Source: Hyphomicrobiales bacterium (GTDB taxonomy: Bacteria; Pseudomonadota; Alphaproteobacteria; Rhizobiales; Beijerinckiaceae). Taken from it: a stretch of DNA of 8,348 nucleotides. Below the pieces are notes generated by a model. That model saw only the letters and a program-made list of their open reading frames with translations, was not told the DNA's origin and ran no database searches. Numbering within the stretch: position 1 is the stretch's first letter; each line of letters begins with the position of its first letter. The stretch is taken from the NCBI GenBank assembly GCA_025363375.1, contig JANYDZ010000230.1, forward strand, positions 1 through 8,348. The letters are read 5' to 3'. Shown piece by piece: positions 1 through 6,332 of this stretch. The position numbers and the translations under genes were made by a program.

Positions 1-2
1 TC

Positions 3-19
3 CCCGCCTTGCAGGCGGG
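3..19 (-). terminator. GC-rich hairpin downstream of the minus-strand gene (possible terminator)
   Basis: A perfect 7-bp inverted repeat (CCCGCCT, 3-nt loop, AGGCGGG) lies 12 bases past the stop codon of the minus-strand gene. This is where an intrinsic terminator would be expected. The window ends before any U-tract on the minus strand could be seen, so it may be a terminator or only a 3'-end stabilising hairpin. Confidence 0.35.
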
Positions 20-31
20 CGGCACCGCTGT

Positions 32-1807
32 CTACTCCGGCGCCAGCCAGCCGGTATAACGCACAATCAGCCCAACCAGCGGATGGCTGATCTCCACGTG
101 AAACCGGAACCGCCCCGCCTCGACCGTCTCGAAAGACTCCGAGCGCGGGCACATCCACATGGGCATCGGAACGCCAAAGGCGGTCCAGCGGCGCAACACC
201 AGCGACAGCCGCCCCGCCTGCGCCACCAGCGCCATGGCGAAGACTAGCGGGCCAAAGCGTTCGCACAGCAGCCGCTCCGATCGCCCGCGCCCCTCGAATT
301 GGCGGCTCGCGAAGGATTTTTCCCCGAAGGTCCGCGTCCAGGTTTCGCCGCCGTCCAGCGCGTCGAAACGAACGCGGACCTCGGTGTCCGGCGTCCCGCG
401 CGGAAACCCCGCGATCGCCGCGATCCCCCGCGCGAACATATTGTTCCCGCGCTCGACGCGCGCGCGTCCGCGCGCGGTATGCACGCCGCCGCGCGCGTGC
501 ATGGCGCGGATTTCCGCGGGCAACGCGTCGAAGGCGGAGCCTAGCAACCGCGCGTAAAGCGGTCCCTCGGCCGCGTCCTCGCGCGCGCCACAATGGATCG
601 CGCGCGCGGAAAACAGCGCTTCATAATCCTCAAGTTCAAGATCGCCCGTGGCCGCGCGCGCGCCGGGCGCGGGCAAGCGCCCCGCCAGCGCGCGGCGGAT
701 CAGCGCCTCCACCGCCATGGCGGGAATAAGCGGCCCGTCGTCGCCCTCGGCGTTGAGATGCCACGAACGCCGCAGCGGCGCGCCGCTGGCGTCCGCGCCG
801 CGCACCTCGACAAACATGCCGCCGCGATGCTCGCCAAAGCGCATGCGGTTCATGACAAAATGCATGAGCGGCGCGAGCGGCGAGAGGCTCGGCAGAATGC
901 GCAGGCGCGCCAGCCAGGCCAGCGCGATCAGCGCGCGATGCAGGAATTCGGGAACCGGCCCCGCGCCCATCCAGACCTGCCGCGCCTGCGGCCAAAGCCG
1001 CGCCAGCGCGCGCAAATCCGGCACGTCCACCAGCGAAAACAACGTGTTGCGAATAGGCACGCGGCCCGGCGGCGCGATGGTGTAGCGCAACTGCTCGGTG
1101 AAGGGCCAGGCCTCCGCCGCCGCGCCGTCGCGCGTGATTTGCACGGGCTGCCCCGCATAGCCCGCGATGGCGCGGATAACATTGAGGCCGACGCCGGCGT
1201 GGGGCGAAGGCGCGACGCCGCCTCGGATCGCGTCCACGCGCGCCATGTCGCGCGACAGACGCCGGGCCGCCGCGGCGGTCAGCACGGGAAAACTGGAGAC
1301 GCCCGAGAGAATAAATAGATTTTTCGCCCGCGCGGCGGCGTCGAAAGCCGAAACGCCCGCGACGAAATCCGCGCCATCCGCGAGATCGAGATAGTTCACC
1401 CCGAGCGCGACGCAGGCCTCGATCACACTATATCGTCCCTCGCCATAGGCCTGAAACGGCCCGCTGGCGTCGATGAGGATGTCGGGCGCGAGCGCGGCGA
1501 TCGCCGCGCGCGCGTCGCCATCGCGGTCGAACGCCGCCGGCACGAGCAAAGCCCGCGCCGAGGCGCGCCCCGCGCAAAAGGCGCCGGCCCTGGCGAGCGA
1601 GCGCCCGGCGACGACAAGCGTGAGGCCTGGCTCGTCCTCGAGCAATGCGACGACGCGCCCGCCAAACACGCCGTAGCCTCCCACAACGAGGATGCGAAGC
1701 GCATTGGTCACAACGGAAAAAGTCCGATTTTCGCCATGGCCAACCTGTAGCAGGAAATTTGCGCGCGGACGCCCGCAAACGCCTTCGCGAACAGTTGAAT
1801 CCTTCAT
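32..1807 (-). CDS. Saccharopine dehydrogenase-like NAD(P)-binding protein with C-terminal DUF4166-type domain
   Basis: The protein is about 591 aa from the ATG at 1807, with a TAG stop at 32-34. Residues 37-160 form a Rossmann-type NAD(P)-binding domain. A GGYGVFGG dinucleotide-binding loop lies at 43-50, followed by a VVAGRS segment and an ILIDASGPFQ segment, as in saccharopine dehydrogenase/trans-acting enoyl reductase-like proteins. The last ~175 residues (about 417-591) resemble DUF4166: they open with LLGSAFDALPAEIRAMH and contain a conserved-looking RxFGEKSF region. No true saccharopine or lysine pathway gene is nearby, so the family name should not be read as a reaction; the substrate is unknown and an oxidoreductase role is inferred. 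The start is uncertain. A TTG at 1825 is in frame upstream, and a GTG at 1711 sits just before the conserved ALRILVVGG. The ATG is preferred because GGGGCGG lies about 9 bases upstream. It is divergent from lgt. Confidence 0.8.
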   Translation of the reverse strand: MKDSTVREGVCGRPRANFLLQVGHGENRTFSVVTNALRILVVGGYGVFGGRVVALLEDEPGLTLVVAGRSLARAGAFCAGRASARALLVPAAFDRDGDARAAIAALAPDILIDASGPFQAYGEGRYSVIEACVALGVNYLDLADGADFVAGVSAFDAAARAKNLFILSGVSSFPVLTAAAARRLSRDMARVDAIRGGVAPSPHAGVGLNVIRAIAGYAGQPVQITRDGAAAEAWPFTEQLRYTIAPPGRVPIRNTLFSLVDVPDLRALARLWPQARQVWMGAGPVPEFLHRALIALAWLARLRILPSLSPLAPLMHFVMNRMRFGEHRGGMFVEVRGADASGAPLRRSWHLNAEGDDGPLIPAMAVEALIRRALAGRLPAPGARAATGDLELEDYEALFSARAIHCGAREDAAEGPLYARLLGSAFDALPAEIRAMHARGGVHTARGRARVERGNNMFARGIAAIAGFPRGTPDTEVRVRFDALDGGETWTRTFGEKSFASRQFEGRGRSERLLCERFGPLVFAMALVAQAGRLSLVLRRWTAFGVPMPMWMCPRSESFETVEAGRFRFHVEISHPLVGLIVRYTGWLAPE

Positions 1808-1828
1808 GTCATTGAACCGCCCCAACCT

Positions 1829-1847
1829 TGACGCGTCCCCCGCGTCA
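1829..1847. promoter_or_regulatory. Perfect inverted repeat TGACGCG-N5-CGCGTCA between divergent genes
   Basis: A 7-bp perfect dyad with a 5-nt C-rich spacer lies in the ~72-bp gap between the divergent saccharopine-dehydrogenase-like gene and lgt. Size and position fit an operator for a dimeric regulator, or a hairpin in the lgt leader. A TTGACG at 1828-1833 overlaps its left arm and resembles a -35 element, but no good -10 lies 17 bp on. Function is inferred only. Confidence 0.35.
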
Positions 1848-1879
1848 GCGCATCACCGTGTCGGGTTCAGAATCACAAC

Positions 1880-2701
1880 ATGCTTTTTGCCGAAATCCTT
1901 TATCCGCTGATCGATCCCGTCGCGGTTGAAATCGGCCCGTTGCCGATCCGCTGGTACGCGCTTGCCTATATCGCAGGCCTCATCGGCGGCTGGTATTACG
2001 CGCGCCGACTGGTCGTGAACGACGCGCTCTGGGGTTCCGTGGCGCGCCCCTCGCCTGTCAGCCTTGACGATCTCCTCGTTTACGCCGCGCTCGGCGTCGT
2101 ATTTGGAGGACGGTTGGGTTACGTGTTGTTTTACAACGCGGATTTCTTTCTATCGCACCCTGCGGAAATCCCCATGGTCTGGAAAGGCGGCATGGCCTTC
2201 CACGGCGGTCTCGCCGGCGCCGCGGTTGCCGTATGGCTGTTTGCGAAGCGCAACGCATTGCCCGTTATGCCCGTTGCGGATCTCTGCTGCGCTGTCGTGC
2301 CGATCGGAATATTTCTGGGCCGCATCGCCAATTTTATCAAGCCGGAACTTTGGGGCCGCGTGACCGACACTCCATGGTCCATGGTGTTCCCGGACGCCGG
2401 TCCCCTGCCCCGCCACCCAAGCCAGCTCTATGAAGCCGGCCTTGAAGGCTTGCTGCTGTTCGCGCTTTTGCTCATCGCGGCGCAGGCGGGCGCTTTCAAA
2501 TCGCCGGGGCGTATCACCGGCCTGTTTGGCGCGCTGTATGGCCTGGCGCGCATCTTCTGCGAATTCTTTCGCGAGCCTGACCCGCAACTCGGCTTCCTTT
2601 TCGGCGGCGCGACCATGGGCATGCTGTTGTCCGTCCCGTTGATTCTTATCGGCCTCCTCAGTCTGGCGTACAGCTTTCGCCCGGAGCGCGCGCCGCCATG
2701 A
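1880..2701 (+). CDS. lgt: Prolipoprotein diacylglyceryl transferase (Lgt)
   Basis: This inner-membrane enzyme transfers diacylglycerol from phosphatidylglycerol to the lipobox cysteine of prolipoproteins, the first step of lipoprotein maturation. The 273-aa length is usual for the family. Visible signatures are RWYALAY at 24-30 (containing the invariant Tyr), GGRLGYVLFY at 76-85, GGMAFHGGLAG at 103-113 (His108), the Lgt signature GRIANFIKPELWGR at 147-160 (Arg148, Asn151, Glu156, Gly159), RHPSQLYE at 178-185 and ARIFCEFFREPD at 223-234. Hydrophobic segments alternate along the whole length, as in a multi-pass membrane protein. Lys154-Pro155 replace the more common Asn-Gly inside the signature, and TMGM (245-248) replaces the frequent TMGQ; neither suggests loss of function. 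No strong Shine-Dalgarno precedes the ATG, but the N-terminus aligns well with the family. The TGA overlaps the next ATG by 4 bp (ATGA). Confidence 0.97.
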   Translation: MLFAEILYPLIDPVAVEIGPLPIRWYALAYIAGLIGGWYYARRLVVNDALWGSVARPSPVSLDDLLVYAALGVVFGGRLGYVLFYNADFFLSHPAEIPMVWKGGMAFHGGLAGAAVAVWLFAKRNALPVMPVADLCCAVVPIGIFLGRIANFIKPELWGRVTDTPWSMVFPDAGPLPRHPSQLYEAGLEGLLLFALLLIAAQAGAFKSPGRITGLFGALYGLARIFCEFFREPDPQLGFLFGGATMGMLLSVPLILIGLLSLAYSFRPERAPP

Positions 2702-3816
2702 GCGATCTTGAAAAAATCATCCGCGAGATCATCGCCGGGGAGGGTCCGATCCCGCTCGAAAGCTTCATGAATTACGCTCTCGCGCATCCCGCTCACGGCT
2801 ATTACATGACCCGCGATCCGCTGGGCGCGGCCGGCGATTTCACGACTGCCCCGGAAATCAGCCAGATATTCGGCGAACTCATCGGTCTGTGGAGCGCGCA
2901 GCTCTGGACCGCCATGGGCGCCCCCAACCCACTGCGCCTGATCGAACTGGGACCGGGACGTGGCGTGCTCATGCAGGATTTTCTGCGGGCCGCCCGCGTT
3001 GTTGCGCCGTTCTTCGACGCGCTCGACCTGCACATGGTCGAAACCTCTCCTGTCCTCGCAGGCGCACAACGCAAACGGCTCGAAAACGACGGCGTGCCCG
3101 TCGCCTGGCACCGCAGTCTCGAGACCGTGCCGGAAGGCCCGGCCATCGTCGTCGCCAACGAATTCTTCGACGCGCTGCCGGTGCGCCATTATGTGAAAAC
3201 CCCGGCAGGCTGGTGCGAGCGCCTTGTGGGCCTCGACGCCCACGGCCATTTTGCCTTTACCGCCTCCCCAATCCCGGAAGACTCCATTCGCGGCAAAGCG
3301 GAGGAAGGCTGCATTCTGGAAATTGGCGCTGTGGCGCAACGGATCGCGCGCGCGCTCGCCGAAAGGCTCGCCAATCAAGGCGGCGCCGCCCTGATTATCG
3401 ATTACGGCCATCTCGAGACCGGCCTTGGCGAAACCCTGCAGGCGCTCAAAGGCCACGCCTTCGCCGATCCCCTGCGCGATCCCGGCGCCGCCGATGTCAC
3501 CGCGCACGTCGATTTCGCGGCGCTCGCCCGCGCCGCGCGCGCCGGCGGCGTTCAGACATTCGGCCCCGTGCCCCAGGGAGAATTTCTTTTGCGGCTTGGC
3601 GTCGTCGAACGCACCGAGGCGCTCATGCGCAAAGCCAGCCCCCGGCAGAGCGCCGAACTGGAGGCGGCGCTCGTGCGTCTCGTCTCGACGCAAAGCGAAG
3701 TCGAATTAACCGCCGGTAAAATCTCCGGCATGGGGGGGCTGTTCAAAGTGCTGGCGTTGGTCCAGCATGGCCTGCCGCAACCTGCCGGCTTCGCCGAGGA
3801 GCCCACTCCCGAATGA
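2698..3816 (+). CDS. Class I SAM-dependent methyltransferase, MidA/NDUFAF7 family (DUF185, COG1565)
   Basis: The 372-aa protein shows the family's full set of landmarks. These are an N-terminal region with YALAHPAHGYY (26-36), the hallmark AGDFTTAPEISQIFGELIG (45-63), SAM-binding motif I ELGPGRG (83-89), an acidic VETSP post-strand segment at 124-128, the NEFFDALPVRHY block (154-165), and DYGH (235-238). Mitochondrial NDUFAF7 dimethylates an arginine of the complex I subunit NDUFS2. A similar role on the NuoD subunit in this bacterium is an inference from family membership, and no nuo genes are in the window. The start codon lies inside the lgt stop (ATGA) with a GGAG 11 bases upstream. The stop overlaps pgeF in the same way, so translation of all three genes is probably coupled. 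The protein is likely cytoplasmic, since no signal peptide is seen. Confidence 0.92.
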   Translation: MSDLEKIIREIIAGEGPIPLESFMNYALAHPAHGYYMTRDPLGAAGDFTTAPEISQIFGELIGLWSAQLWTAMGAPNPLRLIELGPGRGVLMQDFLRAARVVAPFFDALDLHMVETSPVLAGAQRKRLENDGVPVAWHRSLETVPEGPAIVVANEFFDALPVRHYVKTPAGWCERLVGLDAHGHFAFTASPIPEDSIRGKAEEGCILEIGAVAQRIARALAERLANQGGAALIIDYGHLETGLGETLQALKGHAFADPLRDPGAADVTAHVDFAALARAARAGGVQTFGPVPQGEFLLRLGVVERTEALMRKASPRQSAELEAALVRLVSTQSEVELTAGKISGMGGLFKVLALVQHGLPQPAGFAEEPTPE

Positions 3817-4604
3817 ATATGGCTTTTCGCGAGACTGTGCCCGCATTGCGTTGCGGCTTGCTGACCGCGCCTGGTGTTGCGCATGCGTTTTTTACGCGGG
3901 AAGGCGGTGTCTCTCAGGGCGTGTACGCGTCCCTCAACGGCGGCGTCGGCTCGCGGGACAATTCCCAGGCGGTCGCGGAGAACCGCCGCCGCATGGCCGA
4001 ATCCCTCGGCGTGCGCTCAGCCCGCTTTCTCGTCCCTTATCAGATTCATTCCCCCGACGTGATCCACGTTGAAGAGCCCTGGCCTCCCGGCGAGCGCCCC
4101 CGCGCCGACGCGCTGGTGACACGCGCGCGCGGCCTGGCGCTGGGCGTCACAGGAGCCGACTGCGGAATGATCCTTTTTTCCGACGCCCGGGCGCAAGTGA
4201 TCGGCGCCTGCCACGCCGGCTGGAAAGGCGCGCTGACGGGCGTGCTCGAAGCGACCATGGACGCCATGGTGCGAATCGGAGCCGCGCGCGAAAACATTTC
4301 CGCCGTGCTCGGCCCCGCCATCGGCCCCGCCTCCTACGAAGTCGGCCCCGAATTCGTCGCGCGTTTTGTCGAGGCTTCGCCGGGCTACGCGCGCTTTTTT
4401 GACGAATCCATGCGCGCGGGCCATTCGCTCTTCGATCTGCCCGGCTTTATTGGCATGCGCCTCATCGGCGCCGGCATCGGGAAGTTCAAAAATCTTGGAT
4501 TCGACACCTATTCGAACGAAGAGCGGTTTTACAGCTATCGCCGCTGCGTGCATCGCGCGGAGCCCGATTATGGCCGCCTCGTTGCGGCGATCGCGTTGGT
4601 GTGA
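3813..4604 (+). CDS. pgeF: Peptidoglycan editing factor PgeF (YfiH/DUF152, multicopper polyphenol oxidase-laccase fold)
   Basis: PgeF-family proteins remove mis-incorporated residues (such as L-Ser in place of L-Ala) from UDP-MurNAc precursors. Older annotations call them laccase-domain or polyphenol oxidase proteins. The 263-aa length is typical. The metal-site residues expected for the family are present: His79 in QIHSPD, Cys117 in TGADCGM and His134 in CHAGWKG. Other conserved blocks are FFTREGGVS (26-34), SLNGGVGSRDN (40-50), LGPAIGPASYEVG (166-178) and a C-terminal YSYRR...DYGR segment. The usual TADC appears as TGADC, which keeps the cysteine. The start at 3813 is chosen over the ATG at 3819 because GAGGAG at 3796-3801 gives better spacing and because of the ATGA overlap with the methyltransferase stop. 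It is the last gene of the lgt operon, and a hairpin covers its stop codon. Confidence 0.94.
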   Translation: MNMAFRETVPALRCGLLTAPGVAHAFFTREGGVSQGVYASLNGGVGSRDNSQAVAENRRRMAESLGVRSARFLVPYQIHSPDVIHVEEPWPPGERPRADALVTRARGLALGVTGADCGMILFSDARAQVIGACHAGWKGALTGVLEATMDAMVRIGAARENISAVLGPAIGPASYEVGPEFVARFVEASPGYARFFDESMRAGHSLFDLPGFIGMRLIGAGIGKFKNLGFDTYSNEERFYSYRRCVHRAEPDYGRLVAAIALV

Positions 4605-4620
4605 GACTTTGCGGTCTCGC
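4601..4620 (+). terminator. Hairpin across the pgeF stop codon (weak terminator or 3' stabiliser)
   Basis: GTGAGAC and GTCTCGC pair as a 7-bp stem (one G-U pair) around a 6-nt TTTGCG loop, starting at the pgeF stop codon. No T-run follows, so it is not a canonical intrinsic terminator. It could mark the 3' boundary of the lgt-midA-pgeF transcript or attenuate read-through into the following three-gene cassette. Confidence 0.25.
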
Positions 4621-4640
4621 CAAACTGACAAATCCTTATC

Positions 4641-4647
4641 GAGGAAA
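4641..4647 (+). promoter_or_regulatory. Strong ribosome binding site of the TPP-enzyme gene
   Basis: GAGGAAA lies about 5-8 bases before the ATG at 4653. It is the clearest Shine-Dalgarno match in the window, stronger than those of the overlapping genes upstream. This fits a gene that initiates translation independently at the head of its own cassette. Confidence 0.6.
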
Positions 4648-4652
4648 AGCCC

Positions 4653-6293
4653 ATGAAAACCGGTGACGCGATCGCTGAAATCCTCAAGCGCGAGGGCGTC
4701 GATACGATGATCGGTTATCCCGTCAACCGCATGTTCGAAACGGCGGCGGCGGCGAAGATCAAGCCCATCGTCGTGCGGCAAGAACGCACCGGCGTCCACA
4801 TGGCCGACGCGATGTCGCGCATGAGCTCCGGCAAGAAGCCCGGCGTCTTCGTCATGCAACACGGTCCGGGCGTGGAAAACACGCTCGGCGCCATCGCGCA
4901 GGCTTACAGCGAATCCGTGCCCATGCTGCTGATCCCCGGCGGTTACGACCGCAAGCTCGCCCATGTCGATCCGAATTTCTCGTCGCCGAAATCCATGGGC
5001 ACCTTCACAAAATCCGTCGAGCAACTGACGTCGGGCGCCGACGTGTCCAACGTGTTTCGGCGGGCTTTCACGCAATTGCGAAATGGCCGCGGCGGACCCT
5101 GCGTTGTGGAAGTGCCGCGCGACGTCTGGGGCGAGGACGCGCCGGAGAATTTCGATTACAAACCCGTCGTCGCAACACGCTATGGGCCCGATCCGCTTGC
5201 GGTGAGGGAAGCCGCGGAGATGCTCGCCGGCGCAAAACGCCTCGTGATCTACGCGGGACATGGCGTGCATTACGCCAAAGCCTGGCCGCAACTGCGCGCG
5301 CTCGCCGAATTGCTGGCGGCGCCGGTCTGCACGTCGCTGGAAGGCAAATCGTCTTTCCCCGAAAATCATCCTCTGGCGCTTGGCAGCGGCGGCGCCGCCA
5401 TGCCGCGCGCCGTGCGTCATTTCCTCGACGCGGCCGACGTGATTTTCGGCGTCGGCTGCTCGTTTGGCGAGACCGCGTTCGGCGTGACCATGCCGAAAGG
5501 CAAGAAGATCATCCACGCGACTCTCGACCCCAAACATCTCAACAAGGACATCGAAGCTGTCGTCGGCCTCGTCGGCGACGCCGCGCTGACCCTTGACGCG
5601 CTGCTGGAAGATCTGCGCGACCGCGTCAAAACCTCACGCGATGTCGGCGCGAAAGCGGTTGAAATCGCGGCCGTGCGCGACCCCTGGTTGGCGCAATGGC
5701 GCCACAAGCTGGACTCGGCTGAAAAGCCCATGACGCCCTACCGCGTCATCGCTGAATTGCACCGCGCCGTCGACATCGACAATGTCGTCATCACCCACGA
5801 CGCGGGATCGCCACGCGATCAGCTCTCGCCCTTCTGGGTCTCGACGACCCCGCTCTCCTACATCGGCTGGGGCAAGACGACGCAACTGGGCTATGGCCTC
5901 GGCCTCGCCATGGGCGCGAAACTGGCGCATCCGGAAAAGCTCTGCGTAAACGTCTGGGGCGACGCGGCCATCGGCTTTACCGGCATGGATTTCGAAACAG
6001 CGGCGCGCTACCGCATTCCCATCCTGTCGATCCTCTTCAACAATTATTCCATGGCTTGCGAACTCGACATCATGCCGGTATCGACGCGCGACTACCGGGC
6101 CACGGATATTTCCGGCAATTACGCGGACTTTGCGCGGGCGCTTGGATGTTACGCCGAGCGCGTCACCGAACCCGGCGAAATCGCGGCGGCCATCAAGCGC
6201 GGCATCCAGAAAACCAAAGAAGGCCATCCCGTATTGCTGGAGTTCATCACGTCGCTCGAAAAAGAACAGTCGCGGATGACGGCGCGGGCGTAA
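4653..6293 (+). CDS. Thiamine pyrophosphate-dependent enzyme of the acetolactate synthase/2-oxoacid decarboxylase superfamily, substrate unknown
   Basis: The 546-aa protein has the three-domain layout of the family: N-terminal pyrimidine-binding domain (about 1-165), central domain (about 185-320) and C-terminal pyrophosphate-binding domain (about 365-535). The catalytic glutamate that activates TPP is Glu44, in VRQERTGVHMADAMSR. HGPGVENTLGAIAQAY (70-85) matches the conserved glycine-rich stretch of the first domain. The metal/TPP motif runs from GDA (436-438) to NN (463-464) with the usual spacing; it reads GDAAIG rather than GDGSF. No signal peptide is visible, so the enzyme should be cytoplasmic. 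It is unlikely to be the biosynthetic acetolactate synthase, because no ilvN/ilvH regulatory subunit or ilvC follows. The next genes encode a periplasmic binding protein and a carboxymuconolactone-decarboxylase-family protein, which suggests a catabolic role on an imported 2-oxo acid or its derivative (inference). Decarboxylase, carboligase and oxidase-type reactions all remain possible. Confidence 0.85.
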   Translation: MKTGDAIAEILKREGVDTMIGYPVNRMFETAAAAKIKPIVVRQERTGVHMADAMSRMSSGKKPGVFVMQHGPGVENTLGAIAQAYSESVPMLLIPGGYDRKLAHVDPNFSSPKSMGTFTKSVEQLTSGADVSNVFRRAFTQLRNGRGGPCVVEVPRDVWGEDAPENFDYKPVVATRYGPDPLAVREAAEMLAGAKRLVIYAGHGVHYAKAWPQLRALAELLAAPVCTSLEGKSSFPENHPLALGSGGAAMPRAVRHFLDAADVIFGVGCSFGETAFGVTMPKGKKIIHATLDPKHLNKDIEAVVGLVGDAALTLDALLEDLRDRVKTSRDVGAKAVEIAAVRDPWLAQWRHKLDSAEKPMTPYRVIAELHRAVDIDNVVITHDAGSPRDQLSPFWVSTTPLSYIGWGKTTQLGYGLGLAMGAKLAHPEKLCVNVWGDAAIGFTGMDFETAARYRIPILSILFNNYSMACELDIMPVSTRDYRATDISGNYADFARALGCYAERVTEPGEIAAAIKRGIQKTKEGHPVLLEFITSLEKEQSRMTARA

Positions 6294-6332
6294 CTTTCCA
6301 TTCGAAGACCAATTCTGAATTTGGAAACCAGC

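Noticed and set aside
593..1318. 241-aa plus-strand frame inside the minus-strand dehydrogenase-like gene
   Set aside because: It is Arg- and Gln-rich and low in hydrophobic residues, with no domain; the minus-strand frame has recognisable motifs across this DNA.
1808..1825. TTG start at 1825 for the minus-strand gene
   Set aside because: It adds only six residues without family support. The ATG at 1807 is a more common codon with a G-rich stretch at suitable spacing.
1797..1874. GAATC (GANTC, CcrM-type methylation) sites flanking the divergent intergenic region
   Set aside because: GANTC occurs at several other places in the window within coding sequence, so its presence here is not distinctive.
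2428..3693. 421-aa open frame on the minus strand, antisense to the end of lgt and most of the methyltransferase gene
   Set aside because: The plus strand carries well-recognised Lgt and MidA/NDUFAF7 motifs over the same DNA. The antisense product shows no recognisable family; long antisense frames are common in GC-rich DNA.
4254..4271. Repeated CCATGG motifs (also at 2373-2386)
   Set aside because: They are short and lie in frame in coding sequence encoding Met-Asp/Met-Val residues; they look like chance.
4017..5537. 506-aa open frame on the minus strand, antisense to pgeF and the TPP-enzyme gene
   Set aside because: It crosses two genes with clear motifs and an intergenic gap, is rich in Arg, His and Gly as expected of a shadow frame, and shows no domain.
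6310..6325. AT-rich inverted repeat between the TPP gene and the Bug gene
   Set aside because: The stem is only 4-5 bp with mismatches and no T-run, too weak for a terminator or operator call.
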